Positions 8,910 through 15,090 of a stretch of DNA of 20,146 nucleotides are shown one piece after another (the stretch's first letter is position 1; every line of letters starts with the position of its first letter). Made by a program: the position numbers and the translations under genes. Origin of the DNA: a virus; the IMG/VR virus record IMGVR_UViG_3300007609_000118, positions 1 through 20,146 of that record. One strand, written 5' to 3'. The notes under the pieces were generated by a model. It was given only the letters and a program-made list of their open reading frames with translations. It was not told the origin of the DNA and ran no database searches.

Positions 8910-8931
8910 GCCCACCCAATTAAGGGTGGGC
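8910..8931 (-). terminator. rho-independent terminator after major tail protein
   Basis: Arms GCCCACCC and GGGTGGGC form a perfect 8-bp G/C-rich stem around a six-base loop. On the minus strand the stem is followed by TTTGCTGTTTT, an imperfect T-rich tail. It begins 20 bases after the stop of the major tail protein gene, so it would trim or reduce read-through from this highly expressed gene into the chaperones and tape measure. Confidence 0.75.
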
Positions 8932-8951
8932 AATGCCTAATTTATTATTGA

Positions 8952-9587
8952 CTAGCTCGAAGGAGTCCAGGTACGGTCAATGATCTTGCCGTAGGAAGCA
9001 TCTCCATCGTCAGGAAGAAGACGGAAAGACACTTCGAACATCGAAGCCTCGTCACGCTTTGCGGAAACCGTCACGTTCTCAATAGAAAGAGCACGGTAGG
9101 CGGCGTAAACACGCTCGATTGTCTCAGATGCATCGCAGTCACCAGTACCAGGTCCAACAGCAATAATGCCTCGCTCAACGGGGCACTCGCCAAGGTCACC
9201 AGCGGAAAGGTCAAGGGCCTGTCCACCAGAAGTAGTCTTGTCACCTGTCAGCTCGTCGCTGTTGTAAGCAAGAGCAATGAGAAGGTTTTCAAGTGTAGCC
9301 TCAGCAAAGGCAGTGTTCATGTTCACTGTCATACCCTGCTTGTAGAGCTTGGCAACGTCAAGAAGCTGGTCAACCTGCACCTCACCGAAGTCAGGGGCAA
9401 AGGACAGCTCAAGACCATTCATCGTGTATCCAACGTTAGTCATGGTGTTGTCGCCCGCAAGAGTCTCACGGTAGGACTCGCCACCAACAAACGCAGGAAG
9501 AGTCGAAGAGTCAAGCACCGAGTCGGCGACAAAGAAAGACGCTGCACCGACAATGATGTTGTTCGAATTACCACGAGTGTATGCCAT
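8952..9587 (-). CDS. major tail (tube) protein
   Basis: This 211-residue protein would polymerise into the tail tube. It sits between neck genes and the chaperone pair, the standard position. The ATG at 9587 (MAYTRGNSNN) has GAGGTG six bases upstream; a GTG at 9596 that would add three residues is part of that ribosome site and is rejected. The sequence is beta-rich, small-residue-rich and acidic, with alternating strand patterns such as TMNGLELSFAPDFGEVQVDQ and a C-terminal part (RALSIENVTVSAKRDEASMFEVSFRLLPD) typical of the tube fold of siphovirus major tail proteins. The coding sequence uses many more G/C-ending codons than the neighbouring neck genes, which suggests selection for high expression. 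It has its own candidate promoter upstream and a terminator downstream. Identification rests on order, size and fold-like pattern. Confidence 0.85.
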   Translation of the reverse strand: MAYTRGNSNNIIVGAASFFVADSVLDSSTLPAFVGGESYRETLAGDNTMTNVGYTMNGLELSFAPDFGEVQVDQLLDVAKLYKQGMTVNMNTAFAEATLENLLIALAYNSDELTGDKTTSGGQALDLSAGDLGECPVERGIIAVGPGTGDCDASETIERVYAAYRALSIENVTVSAKRDEASMFEVSFRLLPDDGDASYGKIIDRTWTPSS

Positions 9588-9647
9588 AGTGTTCACCTCA
9601 TTTTCTGATAGTTATTAAATTGTAATTGGCGTGTTTCCTCAACACTA

Positions 9648-9656
9648 AGTATATCA
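9648..9656 (-). promoter_or_regulatory. extended -10 promoter of major tail protein gene
   Basis: The minus strand reads TGATATACT, TGN plus a five-of-six match to TATAAT. The expected start site gives a leader of about 55 bases ending in the GAGGTG ribosome site. Two copies of CTTAGTGT (9672-9665 and 9649-9642) flank or overlap the element, 23 bases apart. No convincing -35 was seen. Confidence 0.45.
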
Positions 9657-9667
9657 GCGTTTTTACA

Positions 9668-10264
9668 CTAAGTTAGGTTTGTGCCTTTGTTGGAATCCCA
9701 TTCGCCATTTTGATCTAATGACCATGCAACGTGATAATCGTATTCAATAATAATCTTATTTGTAAACGATGCTTTGACTGCCGCCAAGTCAACGAGGTCT
9801 CTTGTTTCGTCAGCCTGATAAACTTTCATGTTGTGAAAAAATATTTTATGATCAAATGTGATGCTATCAAAAGGTTTGTTGTTAGCACTATAAGCATTTA
9901 CTTCTTGTGCCGCAATATCTTGACGATCTAAAAGGTGCACAATGACATTTCGTGCATTATTAATATGTACAAGATTGTCACTGTATAAATAATAAATAAG
10001 CTGTTCTCGTTTAATTGGATAGAAAGAACCTGTTCTAAAACGCATAAGTGTTTCATATTGGATAAGCAAAGGCTCTTCTGTTGTAGCCTGTGTTACGAGT
10101 TGTTCCCAAATTTCTTGACTGTTTCCAGGTGCCGTCGCAATCGTGGGTACCAAAACAGGACTATTGTCTGAATCAACACCAGTATTAGAATATTGCCCAA
10201 GCTTGTGGACAACATACTGATTTATCCAATGTGGAGCATAAGGTACCTGTATAGCATCAACCAT
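9668..10264 (-). CDS. probable tail terminator / tail completion protein
   Basis: This 198-residue protein begins at an ATG overlapping the previous stop by one base (TAATG). It is the last gene before the major tail protein, where siphoviruses usually place the tail terminator, the hexameric ring that caps the tube and joins it to the neck. The N-terminus (MVDAIQVPYAPHWINQYVVHKLG) is helical, followed by a middle with LLIQYETLMRFRTGSFYPIKREQLIYYLY and a helix-rich segment with NARNVIVHLLDRQDIAAQEVN. The C-terminal third is strand-like (FTNKIIIEYDYHVAW). The alpha/beta layout and size agree with a terminator fold, but no signature residue identifies it, so the call is positional. No promoter or strong ribosome site precedes it; coupling to the upstream gene is likely. 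Confidence 0.6.
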   Translation of the reverse strand: MVDAIQVPYAPHWINQYVVHKLGQYSNTGVDSDNSPVLVPTIATAPGNSQEIWEQLVTQATTEEPLLIQYETLMRFRTGSFYPIKREQLIYYLYSDNLVHINNARNVIVHLLDRQDIAAQEVNAYSANNKPFDSITFDHKIFFHNMKVYQADETRDLVDLAAVKASFTNKIIIEYDYHVAWSLDQNGEWDSNKGTNLT

Positions 10265-10944
10265 TATTCAATTCCAATCGTAGCATTAGCAATCCACCGA
10301 TACCCCGTTTGTCTACCCACAGCTGCCCCTCGTTTTGCACCTTGCCTAAAGTTTTTCTTATAAACAATAGGATTATTAAGATAATCAAAAACTCCAGAAG
10401 CCCTAAGAAAAGACTGAGTAAAATAGTTATCCATAAAGTCATCAAATGTTTTCTCATATGAGCCAGCAACACCGTCTCCACCAGGTCGGTGCACATTAAC
10501 TGGGCCTTTAGTAAAAACTGTTTTACCACTATCTTCAAACCTTAAGACGCTAGCACTCTTAGGTCTAATTGTTACGGGTATCCCTTGTTCCATAATTCTA
10601 GCCTTGTCATAAAAAGGTTTTGTAGAATCTTTAGCTGCCGTTGTTGACTGGCGGAAAGTAGATCTCACAGACAGTCCATAATTACTAATTGTGTACTCCA
10701 AATCAAACAATCTAGCACTAGGGCTACCAGTTTGATACCACTCATAGACGTGATGTAATATTTCTGGATTCATTCTTGCGTGAACATCAATATACTGTGC
10801 AAGACCCTCAATGGTTCCAGCACCCAGATTAGCTAAAAATTTTGGTTTACCAGACTGTACGCCTTCTAAAAAGCCAGTTGAATAATTAACCACATTATTC
10901 ATTTCTCTCATAAACTCTCTGGTGTCCATTTTAAGATTAAACAT
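10264..10944 (-). CDS. HK97 gp10-like neck / tail completion protein
   Basis: This 226-residue basic protein starts at an ATG overlapping the previous stop (TAATG). The N-terminal half is helical (DTREFMREMNNVVNYSTGFL, then GAGTIEGLAQYIDVHARMNP). The middle (IPVTIRPKSASVLRFEDSG, KTVFTKGPVNVHRPG, then a helix with FMDNYFTQSFLRA) matches the pattern seen in HK97 gp10/minor tail protein Z-like neck proteins: a strand with an 'L.F...G..VF' turn, a His-Pro-Gly, and a terminal helix. The C-terminal tail is Lys/Arg-rich (FRQGAKRGAAVGRQTG), suggesting contact with DNA or with acidic neighbours. It would act in the neck that joins capsid and tail. Family resemblance is by eye; position between the stopper and terminator genes supports it. 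Confidence 0.65.
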   Translation of the reverse strand: MFNLKMDTREFMREMNNVVNYSTGFLEGVQSGKPKFLANLGAGTIEGLAQYIDVHARMNPEILHHVYEWYQTGSPSARLFDLEYTISNYGLSVRSTFRQSTTAAKDSTKPFYDKARIMEQGIPVTIRPKSASVLRFEDSGKTVFTKGPVNVHRPGGDGVAGSYEKTFDDFMDNYFTQSFLRASGVFDYLNNPIVYKKNFRQGAKRGAAVGRQTGYRWIANATIGIE

Positions 10945-11390
10945 TAGTTCAACACCTGGCTTTCTGTTCTACGCCACAGCATCTTGTAATATTCAATATA
11001 TTGAAAAGGGCCATATAGAGGTTCGAGTGCACCTATTTCATACAAGGTACCCTGACCTTTTCTGGGACCAGAAGTTTCTTTATAAAGCAAAAGATCATTA
11101 CGATCACGAATATTGGTAATCAGAATATTAGTCATGTCCATGTTTGTAGCATCAGCCATAATTCTTAAATCTGATTTAGAACGTGCAACCAACTTGTCTT
11201 CATATTTTAAAAACTCAGCAGGTTCAAGCTTTTCTTTACTTGCCCCGCCAACTGGAGAAGCATTGCAAACAACTGTACGGTCAAAAGTCCAAGACTTATC
11301 TACCTGACCATAAGGTCCCTGAGAAATAGTTGCATAATAAATATCTGCATAAAGCGGGTAAATAAAATCAGCAACTTCGCACGTGCTCAC
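10944..11390 (-). CDS. probable head closure (stopper) protein
   Basis: This 148-residue protein starts at GTG 11390, overlapping the upstream stop by four bases (GTGA), with AGG-TG just upstream. It follows the adaptor gene and precedes the gp10-like gene, the usual slot of the stopper ring that closes the head after packaging (SPP1 gp16-like). The short N-terminal part (FIYPLYADIYYATISQGPYGQ) introduces a strand pair, followed by a Lys/Glu loop region and a middle strand pair (SDLRIMADA, TNILITNIRD) ending with ALEPLYGPFQYIEYYKMLWRR. Small barrel-like stoppers often carry a similar 'Y.V..V.P..GPF...Y....W' ending, where the last strands report a predicted product range. The assignment is based on order, size and this general pattern, not on a definite motif. 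Confidence 0.6.
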   Translation of the reverse strand: MSTCEVADFIYPLYADIYYATISQGPYGQVDKSWTFDRTVVCNASPVGGASKEKLEPAEFLKYEDKLVARSKSDLRIMADATNMDMTNILITNIRDRNDLLLYKETSGPRKGQGTLYEIGALEPLYGPFQYIEYYKMLWRRTESQVLN

Positions 11391-12355
11391 AACACACCTG
11401 GCCTATCAAGAGATACAACATATTTAGCAAGCATTTTGTCAACCAAAATGTTACCAGTGCCATCGAGAACGCTTTCGTCCATCTTAACCCTATATTGATC
11501 TGTTGAATAGGCAGTGACATATCTTTGATAATACTCAAGTTTTCCACAAGCAATATCATCGATAAGCATTTCAGTTGCTCGTTTAACGTCCATTGGAACA
11601 ACCTTGTATCCTGTTTCTAAAACAAAAATGTAGTCCCATCCAGCAGGGAAGACAACGCCAGACTCCATAAATTGTGTAACTGGGCTATCGCTAGTGTCAT
11701 ACAAAGTAAAAGAATCAGATGGGTTAACTTTTGTACCAGCCTGCTTCTTCTCATGACGATTAAGCTGTTCGCCAGCAGCGTTGACAGGGTCTTTGGTAAT
11801 TGCACTACCGTCTCTAGTAATGTAATAATTGTAATTATCCAAAGCCGAAGGGTCTTCTTCAGCATCCCACACTAATTTAGCATTCTCATACGCATACAAA
11901 ATTTTGTGTGCTTTGTCCCACAGAGGCATATAGTCTGTATCTTGACCAACAACCTCCATTACGCTTCTTCTATACCCGAAGCCAACGCCCACATAGTCGT
12001 CAATAATTGCCCTAGCCAACTCTTCATGTTGAGTGTAGGCAGCAATATCGCTTTGGCTGGGTGCAATATCGGCAGGGTTTACATAAGGACGTGCAATATT
12101 AAGGCTATCCTGAACAACAATATCACCCAGTTCGCCAGCGGCATCTTCGTAAATAGTTAAACGATATTCCTGATCATAGTCAAGAAAGAAACCTTCAAGA
12201 TTGTAAGATACTTGAGAGTTACCGTCAGAAGTAACAGAAACTTTTAAATCTTTGTTTACGATACTATCTTCAATAATAATGAAGTAGTCAGTGCTTGCAT
12301 CTGGGACATCATACGTAATAGTCAAGGGATAGGGGGGTAGACGTAGAATGTTCAT
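11387..12355 (-). CDS. head-tail adaptor (connector) with extra N-terminal beta domain
   Basis: This 322-residue protein begins at an ATG sharing one base with the previous stop (TAATG). Residues 1-95 read like a beta-sandwich (PLTITYDVPDASTDYFIIIED, then SQVSYNLEGFFLDYDQEYRLTIYE), a domain not needed in minimal adaptors. From about residue 105 the protein becomes helical (ELARAIIDDYVGVGFGYRRS) and has a further helical C-terminal portion (DVKRATEMLIDDIACGKLEYYQRY) ending in ILVDKMLAKYV. The latter resembles the helical adaptor fold of HK97 gp6/SPP1 gp15, which docks under the portal and recruits the stopper. Its size exceeds the 100-150 residues usual for such proteins because of the N-terminal domain and a middle insertion (about 150-235). 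Assignment is from pattern and position; the N-terminal domain's role is unknown. Confidence 0.6.
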   Translation of the reverse strand: MNILRLPPYPLTITYDVPDASTDYFIIIEDSIVNKDLKVSVTSDGNSQVSYNLEGFFLDYDQEYRLTIYEDAAGELGDIVVQDSLNIARPYVNPADIAPSQSDIAAYTQHEELARAIIDDYVGVGFGYRRSVMEVVGQDTDYMPLWDKAHKILYAYENAKLVWDAEEDPSALDNYNYYITRDGSAITKDPVNAAGEQLNRHEKKQAGTKVNPSDSFTLYDTSDSPVTQFMESGVVFPAGWDYIFVLETGYKVVPMDVKRATEMLIDDIACGKLEYYQRYVTAYSTDQYRVKMDESVLDGTGNILVDKMLAKYVVSLDRPGVL

Positions 12356-12543
12356 TACATTTGACCGTAGTAAGCTGCAATCTCTTCAGGTTCCGCTACA
12401 CGAACAGCCTTATGAGATAACCAGTTTTCGGCATCCTCCTTCGAAACAATGTTGTACCCCACTGACAATTCACCCAAATTATACTTAAAAAGATTTTTGG
12501 AAGAGTAAAGTGCAACCATTTCGGCTTCTTGATCTGTATGCAT
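12355..12543 (-). CDS. small capsid-proximal protein, function unknown
   Basis: This 62-residue protein is encoded directly after the major capsid gene. The ATG at 12543 has AGGAGG four bases upstream, a very strong though slightly close ribosome site. The C-terminal half (SKEDAENWLSHKAVRVAEPEEIAAYYG) has a helix-turn pattern ending with a Pro-Glu-Glu helix, a type of short module I associate with small proteins near the capsid and connector genes of actinobacterial phages. It has no membrane segment or signal. The adaptor gene overlaps its stop codon by one base, so both are translated together. It could be a connector accessory or a decoration protein; I cannot decide between these from sequence. 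Confidence 0.7.
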   Translation of the reverse strand: MHTDQEAEMVALYSSKNLFKYNLGELSVGYNIVSKEDAENWLSHKAVRVAEPEEIAAYYGQM

Positions 12544-12558
12544 ATTTCCTCCTTTTTA

Positions 12559-12567
12559 ATTATATCA
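12559..12567 (-). promoter_or_regulatory. extended -10 promoter after capsid terminator
   Basis: The minus strand reads TGATATAAT, a perfect extended -10. It lies just downstream of the capsid terminator and 15 bases before the ATG at 12543. The expected start site (about 12552) falls at the AGGAGG ribosome site, so the mRNA would begin almost at the Shine-Dalgarno. It would restart transcription of the connector and neck genes. Confidence 0.55.
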
Positions 12568-12579
12568 GAATATGACAAA

Positions 12580-12603
12580 GGGGGACGGTTTTACCCGCCC
12601 CCC
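12580..12603 (-). terminator. rho-independent terminator after major capsid protein
   Basis: On the minus strand GGGGGGCGG pairs with CCGTCCCCC in a 9-bp stem with one G-U pair and a six-base loop, followed by TTTGTCATATT. It begins 14 bases after the capsid stop. The stem is strong and the T tail short, so partial termination is more likely than a complete stop. Confidence 0.7.
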
Positions 12604-12617
12604 AAAGCCATATTTAA

Positions 12618-13739
12618 TTAGGAGTCAGCAGCAGCGTCAGCGTATGCAACAGCATCCAGCTCTTCCCACTGCAGACCGAAACGAACGAACACGGTGTATT
12701 CAATCGTGTCCTTCTTCGGCTTGTACTCACGGTTCACGGTGATGTCACGCTGGAATCCCCAGATACGGTTGCTGGGGAACGTGAGGTCAACGTAGTTGTC
12801 AGGGTAGTAAGGAACCTCCATGACAGGCACACCCAGCACACGAGTGGTGCGAGCGTTACCAAGTGTCTGACCTTCACCATTGATGTAGGCCTGACGAGTT
12901 GCCTCAGTCGAACCAACTGCATCGAACAGAGTACCGTTCTCACGAACGACACCAGCAAATGCGTTAGTACCAGTGTAGAACTGCAGACCCGAACGGAGAG
13001 CACGGTACTTTCTCGGCAGTGCGAGAATGATCGACTCCATGACCTCGGGGGTCCACTTGTCATCAGCCACGGTAACGATTGCCTCGTGGGCATCCGAACC
13101 AGTAGTCACCTTGTTGACAAATCCCTCCATAATGGAAAGGAAATTGCCTGTCGAACCATCACCATTAATAGCGAGATCCTCGATGTCATTTGCGAAAGCA
13201 TTTGTCATCAGGCGAACCAGGTGGTCCTCAAGTGCAGAACCCTCGATGTTATCTTCGAGAGCCTCTGTCGAGACCTCCCAGTCCAAACGGATCTTCTTGG
13301 TTGTAAGCTCAACCTTAGTGAATGTGGCACCAGCATTTGTGAATGTGGGGTCAGCCTGGTTAGCTGCACGAATCACACGCTCACCAACGTTCACTTTCTC
13401 AAGCTCCATAGTGTTGGCACGCATAGTCACACGACGACCATCTTTAGCGAGAACTGTTCCATCCCACACGTAGTCGATGAAGCGACGAGCCTGCTCGGGA
13501 GCAAGAATACCACCAGGTGTACCAGTGGGGTTAACAGCGTTAGGACCAGAAGTCACACCGAACTCTGGAGTCGCAATGTTACCAAGGGACTCAGCAGGGC
13601 TCAGGTTACCACTAGCATCAGTTGCTGTAGCACCACCAACACCACCAGACGCAAACGATCCGTCACCGTTAATTTCGGCGTTGGACTGTGTGTCCGAACC
13701 TGGATAGTTCTTCTCAATGTTTGTTTCTTGTTCCGACAT
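12618..13739 (-). CDS. major capsid protein, HK97 fold
   Basis: This 373-residue protein forms the capsid shell. The ATG at 13739 (MSEQETNIEKN) has AGGAGGTGA eight bases upstream, counted from the last G of AGGAGG; a GTG at 13748 lies inside that ribosome site and is rejected. The first 75 residues are Gly/Ser/Ala/Asn-rich and flexible. From PGGILAPEQARRFIDYVWDG the HK97-type order follows: an N-arm and E-loop region (KDGRRVTMRANTMELEKVNV, TKKIRLDWEVSTEALED), a helix-rich P-domain (ALEDHLVRLMTNAFANDIED), and an A-domain near the end (PSNRIWGFQRDITVNREYKPK, TVFVRFGLQWEELDAVAY). It follows the protease/scaffold gene by 38 bases. Its codons are visibly G/C-ending compared with neighbours, as expected for the most abundant virion protein. 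A terminator and new promoter follow. Confidence 0.93.
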   Translation of the reverse strand: MSEQETNIEKNYPGSDTQSNAEINGDGSFASGGVGGATATDASGNLSPAESLGNIATPEFGVTSGPNAVNPTGTPGGILAPEQARRFIDYVWDGTVLAKDGRRVTMRANTMELEKVNVGERVIRAANQADPTFTNAGATFTKVELTTKKIRLDWEVSTEALEDNIEGSALEDHLVRLMTNAFANDIEDLAINGDGSTGNFLSIMEGFVNKVTTGSDAHEAIVTVADDKWTPEVMESIILALPRKYRALRSGLQFYTGTNAFAGVVRENGTLFDAVGSTEATRQAYINGEGQTLGNARTTRVLGVPVMEVPYYPDNYVDLTFPSNRIWGFQRDITVNREYKPKKDTIEYTVFVRFGLQWEELDAVAYADAAADS

Positions 13740-13744
13740 ATATT

Positions 13745-13753
13745 TCACCTCCT
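13745..13753 (-). promoter_or_regulatory. strong ribosome binding site of capsid gene
   Basis: The minus strand reads AGGAGGTGA, nearly fully complementary to the 16S 3' end, with eight bases between AGGAGG and the ATG at 13739. It decides the start: the GTG inside it would otherwise extend the protein by three residues. Confidence 0.85.
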
Positions 13754-13777
13754 AGTGATTTTTTGTTTATTCTATAT

Positions 13778-14290
13778 TTAGTTAAATAGGTCGGTATTTG
13801 TGAGGAAACGACCGCCCCATAGGGATTTCTGAACCCTTGTGGGTTCCTGAACGATCTCGCCAAGATCGCCAGACTTACGGAAAGCTGTGTCGGCCTCAAC
13901 TTGGTCAACACGCTTACCAAACTCATTAAACTCATCCTTAGCGTCCTTCACTTCGCTAGAAACGGACTCAAGGGACTTGCTCAACTCGTTCACTTGTTCG
14001 TGAAGAGATTTCACAGTCTCTGCTAGATCGCTAAAGGCTGATGTAAAAGTGTCTTTGATTTCTGTCACCATGTTGGTAACGTCATCAACAGACTTCGATA
14101 CCTCTTCAACTTCCTCTGTCTCTTCAGGCTCCTCAGCCTTCTCAACAGTCTCTTCAACTGCCTCGACAGGTTCAGTGTCAGCAACTTCTTCAGACACTTC
14201 TTCAGTTGTGGCATCTGCCTCGGGAGCGACCTCTACCTCTTCAACAACTTCCTCGGATTTCTCCACGGGAGTTTCTGTTGCTTCAGTCAT
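13778..14290 (-). CDS. scaffold protein from internal in-frame start
   Basis: Inside the protease-scaffold frame, the codons for Lys-Glu-Val spell AAGGAGGTA, a near-perfect Shine-Dalgarno, with eight bases between AGGAGG and an ATG at 14290 that begins MTEATETPVEKSEE. The resulting 170-residue protein would contain only the acidic region, the coiled coil and the C-terminal SLWGGRF segment, lacking the whole protease. Phages such as lambda make the scaffold Nu3 from an in-frame start within protease gene C, because more scaffold than protease is needed. The start falls at the junction between domains, and the downstream part appears richer in G/C-ending codons than the upstream part. Expression is an inference from these signals. 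Confidence 0.7.
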   Translation of the reverse strand: MTEATETPVEKSEEVVEEVEVAPEADATTEEVSEEVADTEPVEAVEETVEKAEEPEETEEVEEVSKSVDDVTNMVTEIKDTFTSAFSDLAETVKSLHEQVNELSKSLESVSSEVKDAKDEFNEFGKRVDQVEADTAFRKSGDLGEIVQEPTRVQKSLWGGRFLTNTDLFN

Positions 14291-15049
14291 AGGACTTACC
14301 TCCTTATCCATCTTAATTGTACTAATGCCTTTAGCACTATCAACTAAGAATTTTATTGTATCGGCACTATCTGTGTCGTTCTTTTCTACAAAACCAATGT
14401 TTTGCATCGAAGAAGAGCAAGACGGGCAAGTGGCATCCTGGTGCTCAGAAAGCTGAACCAGATCATCAGTACCGCACCAGTATACGTTATCAATTTCTGT
14501 TTTGGCCAAATACCCGTCAAACTGATTTTCGCCATTCACTTTTTCAATAGAAATAATGTTGGCGAACTGATTTGCAGGATTGTCAACAAGTGACAACTCG
14601 TGCAAGTCATACTCCTTTACGACACGAACAGACTTGTCCATATCCTCATTATATTGATCATCATATGTTTTGATGTTACCGCCAATGGAAAAACCAGAAT
14701 AGGTTCCGTCATTGACTTTCTCCCAAGCGTCCTGAGCACCCTTTGAAACATATGCCGAAACGTAAACGCCCTTGTAGAACTTTTTAGTGTTGGGATCGAA
14801 ATAACGGTCTTCTTTGAAAGAAACGATGCGGCCAATAGCTGAGGGCTGGTGCATCTCTCTCAAGTTACCACGGAAATTTTGAAAAGCAGTAAGACTAGCC
14901 TCGGTGGTAACAATATCACCTTGCTTGTCAACGTTGTCGAGAGTTGCAAAACCAGAAACGGTTCTACGCTCTACATCGATTTTTGCAATGGGCATCGACA
15001 GGCGAACGTTATCGCCCTCGGTCACCCAATGTGCCTTGTTGATATTCAT
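13778..15049 (-). CDS. prohead protease fused to scaffold
   Basis: This 423-residue protein joins two functions. Residues 1-170 read as an S78/XkdF-type capsid maturation protease: SMPIAKIDVERRTVSGFATL, then GNLREMHQPSAIGRI with the probable catalytic His67, then NDGTYSGFSIGG with the probable Ser121, then YDLHELSLVDNPANQ with the probable acidic third member Glu151. The linker holds C192, H203, C208 and C211, a possible metal site. From about 254 the protein is very acidic (runs of Glu/Val/Thr to about 325) and then a heptad-like coiled coil (SALSDLAETVKSLHEQ-type), ending in SLWGGRFLTNTDLF, probably the capsid-binding end. It lies between portal and capsid genes, as expected. A candidate promoter ends nine bases before the ATG. 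In-frame ATG 14290 may also produce the scaffold alone. Confidence 0.9.
   Translation of the reverse strand: MNINKAHWVTEGDNVRLSMPIAKIDVERRTVSGFATLDNVDKQGDIVTTEASLTAFQNFRGNLREMHQPSAIGRIVSFKEDRYFDPNTKKFYKGVYVSAYVSKGAQDAWEKVNDGTYSGFSIGGNIKTYDDQYNEDMDKSVRVVKEYDLHELSLVDNPANQFANIISIEKVNGENQFDGYLAKTEIDNVYWCGTDDLVQLSEHQDATCPSCSSSMQNIGFVEKNDTDSADTIKFLVDSAKGISTIKMDKEVSPMTEATETPVEKSEEVVEEVEVAPEADATTEEVSEEVADTEPVEAVEETVEKAEEPEETEEVEEVSKSVDDVTNMVTEIKDTFTSAFSDLAETVKSLHEQVNELSKSLESVSSEVKDAKDEFNEFGKRVDQVEADTAFRKSGDLGEIVQEPTRVQKSLWGGRFLTNTDLFN
14298..14306 (-). promoter_or_regulatory. internal Shine-Dalgarno for scaffold start
   Basis: The minus strand reads TAAGGAGGT within the protease-scaffold coding sequence. 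Eight bases separate AGGAGG from the ATG at 14290. It is as strong as the ribosome site of the capsid gene and stronger than anything before the full-length start at 15049. Confidence 0.75.
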
Positions 15050-15058
15050 ATCGATCCC

Positions 15059-15067
15059 ATTATAGCA
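15059..15067 (-). promoter_or_regulatory. extended -10 promoter before protease-scaffold gene
   Basis: The minus strand reads TGCTATAAT, a perfect extended -10, in the gap after the portal stop. GTTACA, a four-of-six -35 match, sits 18 bases upstream of TATAAT. The ATG is nine bases downstream, so the leader would be about three bases. A TTACA/TGTAA inverted repeat (15074-15087) overlaps the -35 region. Confidence 0.55.
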
Positions 15068-15090
15068 AATATTTTACAGTTTTGTAACTT

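Noticed and set aside
9585-9596. GTG start giving three more residues on the major tail protein
   Set aside because: The GTG is the end of the GAGGTG ribosome site for the ATG at 9587.
13737-13748. GTG start giving three more residues on the capsid protein
   Set aside because: The GTG is part of the AGGAGGTGA ribosome site, which points to the ATG at 13739.
14049-14456. Plus-strand Ser/Thr-rich frame opposite the scaffold
   Set aside because: Its composition is the expected antisense of Glu/Val/Thr-rich codons in the scaffold; no start signals support it.
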